DNA of 61,494 nt from Dehalococcoidia bacterium (GTDB taxonomy: Bacteria; Chloroflexota; Dehalococcoidia; SM23-28-2). The notes beneath the pieces are model-generated. The model saw only the letters and a program-made list of their open reading frames with translations, ran no database searches and was not told the DNA's origin. Location: contig JAUWYP010000009.1 in the NCBI GenBank assembly GCA_030615765.1, positions 1 through 61,494 of the forward strand, read 5' to 3'. Positions 58,931 to 61,494 of this stretch are shown in pieces. The translations under genes and the position numbers were made by a program. Positions within the stretch are counted from its first letter, which is position 1; every line of letters begins with the position of its first letter.

Positions 58931-59323
58931 ATGCCTCTCTACGAATACTATTGCCAGCACTGCAACGGTGTCTTCGAGGCCCTGCGGCCGATCAGAGAGG
59001 CTACCCTTCCTGTGCCCTGTCCAGCCTGCCAGCGAGAAGGGCAGCGCGTAATGTCCTCCTTCACGGCCTTCACCTATCGCGATGGCTACCCTCGTCGTAT
59101 CCCCGACAAGGGGACATACTGGCACCTGGGGAAGGAAGTGAAGACCCTGCCCAAGCGGATGCGGCACCACCAGCATCCCGAGTTGGCCGAGCCGAAGCCG
59201 GTGAAGCGGCCGAGCAAGGGCGAAAGGGCGGAGCGAGAAGGGCGGGCGGTGGAGGAAGTCAAACAGAAGAAGTACCGCAGCAAGTGGTCTGCGAGCGAGC
59301 GCGGCTACCCGAGCAAGAGGTAG
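58931..59323 (+). CDS. FmdB-like zinc-ribbon regulatory protein
   Basis: A 130-residue protein with an N-terminal FmdB-type zinc ribbon: MPLYEYYCQHCNGVFEALRP and CPACQ (Cys8, Cys11, Cys30, Cys33). The C-terminal half is basic and glutamate-rich (about 60-130), probably disordered. The FmdB family was named for a putative regulator of an amidase gene; the function of most members is unknown. It lies 6 bp after recO and its stop codon falls inside the first bases of a family B repeat (59320). Confidence 0.8.
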   Translation: MPLYEYYCQHCNGVFEALRPIREATLPVPCPACQREGQRVMSSFTAFTYRDGYPRRIPDKGTYWHLGKEVKTLPKRMRHHQHPELAEPKPVKRPSKGERAEREGRAVEEVKQKKYRSKWSASERGYPSKR

Positions 59324-59451
59324 CTGCAGACCTTTAGGTCTGCTCCGCCGGGCAGTGCTAAAGCCCTGCAGCTACGGTGCGAGGTCGGGTCAGGGCTGAA
59401 GCCCTGCAGCTACGGTGCGAGGTCGGGTCAGGGCTGAAGCCCTGCAGCTAC
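59320..59451. repeat. Family B cruciform plus two 38-bp tandem units
   Basis: GTAGCTGCA...TGCAGCTAC with inner GCAGACC-TTTA-GGTCTGC at 59320-59375, built like 42832-42888. Then come two identical 38-bp units (59376-59413 and 59414-59451), each with CAGGGCT-GA-AGCCCTG and ending GCAGCTAC. It lies between the convergent FmdB-like and polyprenyl synthase genes and could act as a bidirectional terminator, though no T-run is visible. Confidence 0.85.
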
Positions 59452-59457
59452 GTCGGC

Positions 59458-60423
59458 TTAGCTTCTGCGCTCCAAGACGTAGGCCACGATGTCGCGCAGG
59501 GTGCGGCGGGCGGCGTTCCTGGGCAGCGCGGTCAGCGCCTCCTCGGCTTCCTTGGCGAAGCCCTCGGCCATCTGGTAGGACTCCCGGGGGATATCCGATT
59601 GGCGGATCATCTCCACTGCCTGGCTGAGGTACTCCTGGCGTCGGCGGCGGGCGAACAGCTTGCGTATGGGGTTGCTCTTGGGGTAGCGGTCGAGCAGCAG
59701 CAGGGACGGCAGGGTGAGGGTGCCCTGGGCGAGGTCGCTGCCCACAGGCTTGCCCATCTCTTGCTCGTCGCCCACGAAATCGAGGATGTCGTCGACGATC
59801 TGGAAGGCCATGCCCAGGTTGTAGCCGTAGTCCTTGAGAGCTTCCACCCGGTCCTCGTTGGCCCCGGTCAGGAGGGCTCCACCCTGGCAGGCGGTGGCAA
59901 ATAGGGAGGCCGTCTTGCCCGCGATCCGCTGGAGGTATTGACGCACTGTCTGGCGGGTGTCGTAGGCGGTCATGTCCTGGCCAATCTCGCCCCTGGCGAT
60001 GGTCATGACGGTCTGGCTGAACAGGCGGATGACCTCGATGTTACCGGTGCAGGCGGCAAAGTCGGCGGCGTGGGCAAACATGTAATCGCCCAGCATCACG
60101 GTGGTGGTGTTGTGGAGCACGCTGTTAGCCGTGGGGCGGCCGCGGCGGGTGGCGGCGTTGTCGATGACATCGTCGTGCACGAGAGTGGCCGTGTGCAGCA
60201 ATTCGATGGAGGCAGCTAGAGGGACCAGAAGGTCGAGCCTGTACCGGCCGAACTTCCCTGCCAGCAGGGCAAGTGCTGGCCGCAAGCGCTTGCCCCTGGC
60301 GGCCAGCACTAGGTCCAGCATCTCGGCCATAGGCTGAAAGTCTAGGTCTCTCAGGGCATCGATGGTCTTCTCGACGAGGTCGAGGTCTTGCTGAACGGGG
60401 CCGTAGAGGGCGTCTAGCTTCAC
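59458..60423 (-). CDS. Polyprenyl diphosphate synthase (trans, long-chain)
   Basis: A 321-residue prenyltransferase that elongates allylic diphosphates with isopentenyl diphosphate, probably for the menaquinone or ubiquinone tail. Aspartate-rich FARM LVHDDVIDNA (Asp84, Asp85 to Asp88) and SARM IVDDILDFVGDE are intact, and ARGKRLRPALALL and KTASLFATACQGGA are typical. Large residues just before the FARM would set the chain length, but I cannot infer that from the sequence. Its start overlaps the tatD stop by 4 bp, so tatD is translated first. Confidence 0.92.
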   Translation of the reverse strand: MKLDALYGPVQQDLDLVEKTIDALRDLDFQPMAEMLDLVLAARGKRLRPALALLAGKFGRYRLDLLVPLAASIELLHTATLVHDDVIDNAATRRGRPTANSVLHNTTTVMLGDYMFAHAADFAACTGNIEVIRLFSQTVMTIARGEIGQDMTAYDTRQTVRQYLQRIAGKTASLFATACQGGALLTGANEDRVEALKDYGYNLGMAFQIVDDILDFVGDEQEMGKPVGSDLAQGTLTLPSLLLLDRYPKSNPIRKLFARRRRQEYLSQAVEMIRQSDIPRESYQMAEGFAKEAEEALTALPRNAARRTLRDIVAYVLERRS

Positions 60424-61256
60424 AGCGCCTCTTTCTTCTCCGCCGGCCCGGAGCCACTAGCCTGGATGCCATAGAGGGCAGCGGCGTTGGCACTCGTCTG
60501 CCCCGCCACCTCTCGGACGGTCTGGGCCCGTATTTCTGCTATCCTGCCTACCGTCTCGATCAGAAAGGGGGGCTCGTTGCGTTGCGGCCGCCTCGACTGG
60601 GGGGTCAGGTAGGGGGCGTCTGTTTCGACCAGCAGGCGCTCCAGCGGGAGGCCGGCCACCACCGACGCCAGGCGGTCGGTGTTGGGGTAGGTGACGCTCC
60701 CCGCTATAGAGATGAGGAAGCCTAACTGGATGTAGCGCAGGGCCAAGGCCAGGTCGCCACTGAAGCAATGGACGACCCCCAGGGGCCGCTCCTGGGGCCA
60801 TTGGGCTCTCACCTGGGCTGCCCACGCCGAGAGGATGGCAAAGGTGTCCTCCTCGGCGGCGCGCGAGTGGATGACCACCGGCAGGCGCAGCTCACCGGCC
60901 GTGTCCAGCATCTGCTGGAAGACGGCTCGCTGCGTCTCTGGCGGCGAGAGGTTGCGATAGAAGTCCAGCCCGATCTCACCTACGGCCACCGCCTTGGGCG
61001 ATTCGGCTAGACGGCGGAGGGCCAGGCGCCCCTGGTCATCGAATTGAGCCGCTTGATGGGGGTGCCAGCCCACCGTGGCGAAGAGGTTCGGATGGGACTC
61101 GGCCAGAGCGAGTGCCCGCTGGCTGCAGTCCGCGTCCGTCCCTACCAGAACAATGGCCGATAGACCGGCCTGCCAGGCTCGTTCCAGAACCTGAACGCGA
61201 TCGTCTTGGAACTGGGGGAACTGGAGATGACAGTGGGAGTCGATGAGCATGTTCAT
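60420..61256 (-). CDS. tatD: TatD-family metal-dependent DNase
   Basis: A 278-residue TIM-barrel hydrolase of the TatD family, a 3'-5' exonuclease or deoxyribonuclease. The metal ligands are DSHCHLQ, GEIGLDFYRN, VVIHSRAAE, VVHCFSGD and ETDAPYL. The length is usual. Its ATG overlaps the metG stop (ATGA), the common metG-tatD pairing, and its stop overlaps the prenyltransferase start. Confidence 0.94.
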   Translation of the reverse strand: MNMLIDSHCHLQFPQFQDDRVQVLERAWQAGLSAIVLVGTDADCSQRALALAESHPNLFATVGWHPHQAAQFDDQGRLALRRLAESPKAVAVGEIGLDFYRNLSPPETQRAVFQQMLDTAGELRLPVVIHSRAAEEDTFAILSAWAAQVRAQWPQERPLGVVHCFSGDLALALRYIQLGFLISIAGSVTYPNTDRLASVVAGLPLERLLVETDAPYLTPQSRRPQRNEPPFLIETVGRIAEIRAQTVREVAGQTSANAAALYGIQASGSGPAEKKEAL

Positions 61257-61494
61257 TGCCCCAGGCGGGCCTCTTCCTCCTCGATGATCTGCGGCTCCAG
61301 CTTCTTGACCAGGGGTTCCGGCTGAGCGATAGGCTGGCCGGGCAGCGGCAGGACGAACTGCCAGCCACTATCCTGGACGGGCCCATCGTAGCCCAGGTAG
61401 CCGTGCAGCCGCTGGCTGATGAAGGGCATGTAGGGGTAGAAAGCCGTCTTCAGAGCGTTGATGGCCCCGATGGCTGTGTAGAGGGTGGTGGCCG
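61253..61494 (-). CDS. metG: Methionyl-tRNA synthetase, C-terminal part (partial, cut by window edge)
   Basis: The minus strand from the window edge to the TGA at 61253-61255 encodes about 79 residues: ATTLYTAIGAINALKTAFYP, then MPFISQRLHGYLGYDGP, WQFVLPLPGQPI and the end IIEEEEARLGQ. This is the anticodon-binding end of MetG (all-helix part with PYMPFISQ.L). The gene continues past the window. Its stop overlaps the tatD start, as is common. Confidence 0.85.
   Translation of the reverse strand, partial: ATTLYTAIGAINALKTAFYPYMPFISQRLHGYLGYDGPVQDSGWQFVLPLPGQPIAQPEPLVKKLEPQIIEEEEARLGQ

Overview
The window is GC-rich bacterial DNA that most resembles a free-living member of the Chloroflexota, probably Dehalococcoidia-like. 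This is an inference from gene content, not a database search: many thiolase-like and DUF35 paralogues, a flavin-free style nuo cluster, lipoproteins with Thr/Pro-rich linkers, a Ltp/CoA-type metabolism and short hairpin repeats between genes. Almost all genes are single-copy housekeeping or metabolic genes. No phage, no classical transposase, no CRISPR array, no rRNA and no tRNA was seen.

Layout. 1-0.9 kb: broken genes, with a truncated yaiI/yqxD-like gene (+) abutting a truncated cofD (-), and a repeat-bearing insert. 0.9-8.4 kb: a minus-strand run selA, a MEMO-AMMECR1 fusion, GNAT, mutS2 and a TPR protein; a GIY-YIG nuclease gene with hairpin repeats sits inside the original 5' end of mutS2. 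8.5-12.5 kb: serine biosynthesis (class V aminotransferase, serA) and a convergent DUF1015 gene. 12.7-18.3 kb: HIT protein, rph, a scrambled stretch with a duplicated promoter/TadG start, comEC and comEA. 18.3-20.4 kb: a lower-GC accessory gene of unknown function between degraded gene ends. 20.5-33.4 kb: CoA metabolism, with a two-subunit 3-oxoacid CoA-transferase, acetoacetyl-CoA synthetase, a divergent cluster of four thiolase-like proteins and three DUF35 proteins, a fifth longer thiolase-like protein and a crotonase-fold isomerase/hydratase. 33.4-42.0 kb: a branched-chain amino-acid-type binding lipoprotein, argF, cdaA, cdaR, der, plsY, HEAT, Nudix and GNAT. 42.1-45.4 kb: small lipoprotein, two hot-dog dehydratase halves, PHP phosphoesterase and a class III aminotransferase. 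45.5-54.7 kb: nuoA-C-D-H-J-K-(DUF2007)-L-M-N. 54.9-61.5 kb: ybeY, dnaX, ybaB, recR, recO, an FmdB-like zinc ribbon, a polyprenyl diphosphate synthase, tatD and the 3' end of metG.

How the genes work together. The CoA block would activate acetoacetate by two routes and handle acyl-CoA chains. All five thiolase-like proteins lack a cysteine where thiolases carry the nucleophile, and four of them travel with DUF35 zinc-ribbon/OB proteins, the arrangement known from steroid side-chain retro-aldolases (Ltp2-type). The nuo operon encodes every membrane subunit plus NuoC and NuoD but none of the Fe-S or flavin subunits, so the electron-input part must come from elsewhere or be unusual.

The most unusual theme is local remodelling of gene starts. 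A 519-bp insert (GIY-YIG gene plus palindromic repeats) in mutS2 is flanked by an 85-bp duplication of the target. A 182-bp hairpin-bearing insert in cofD is flanked by a 28-bp duplication. A promoter plus TadG-start module of about 260 bp is duplicated around scrambled gene fragments. The GIY-YIG/repeat unit is the best candidate for an undescribed mobile system.
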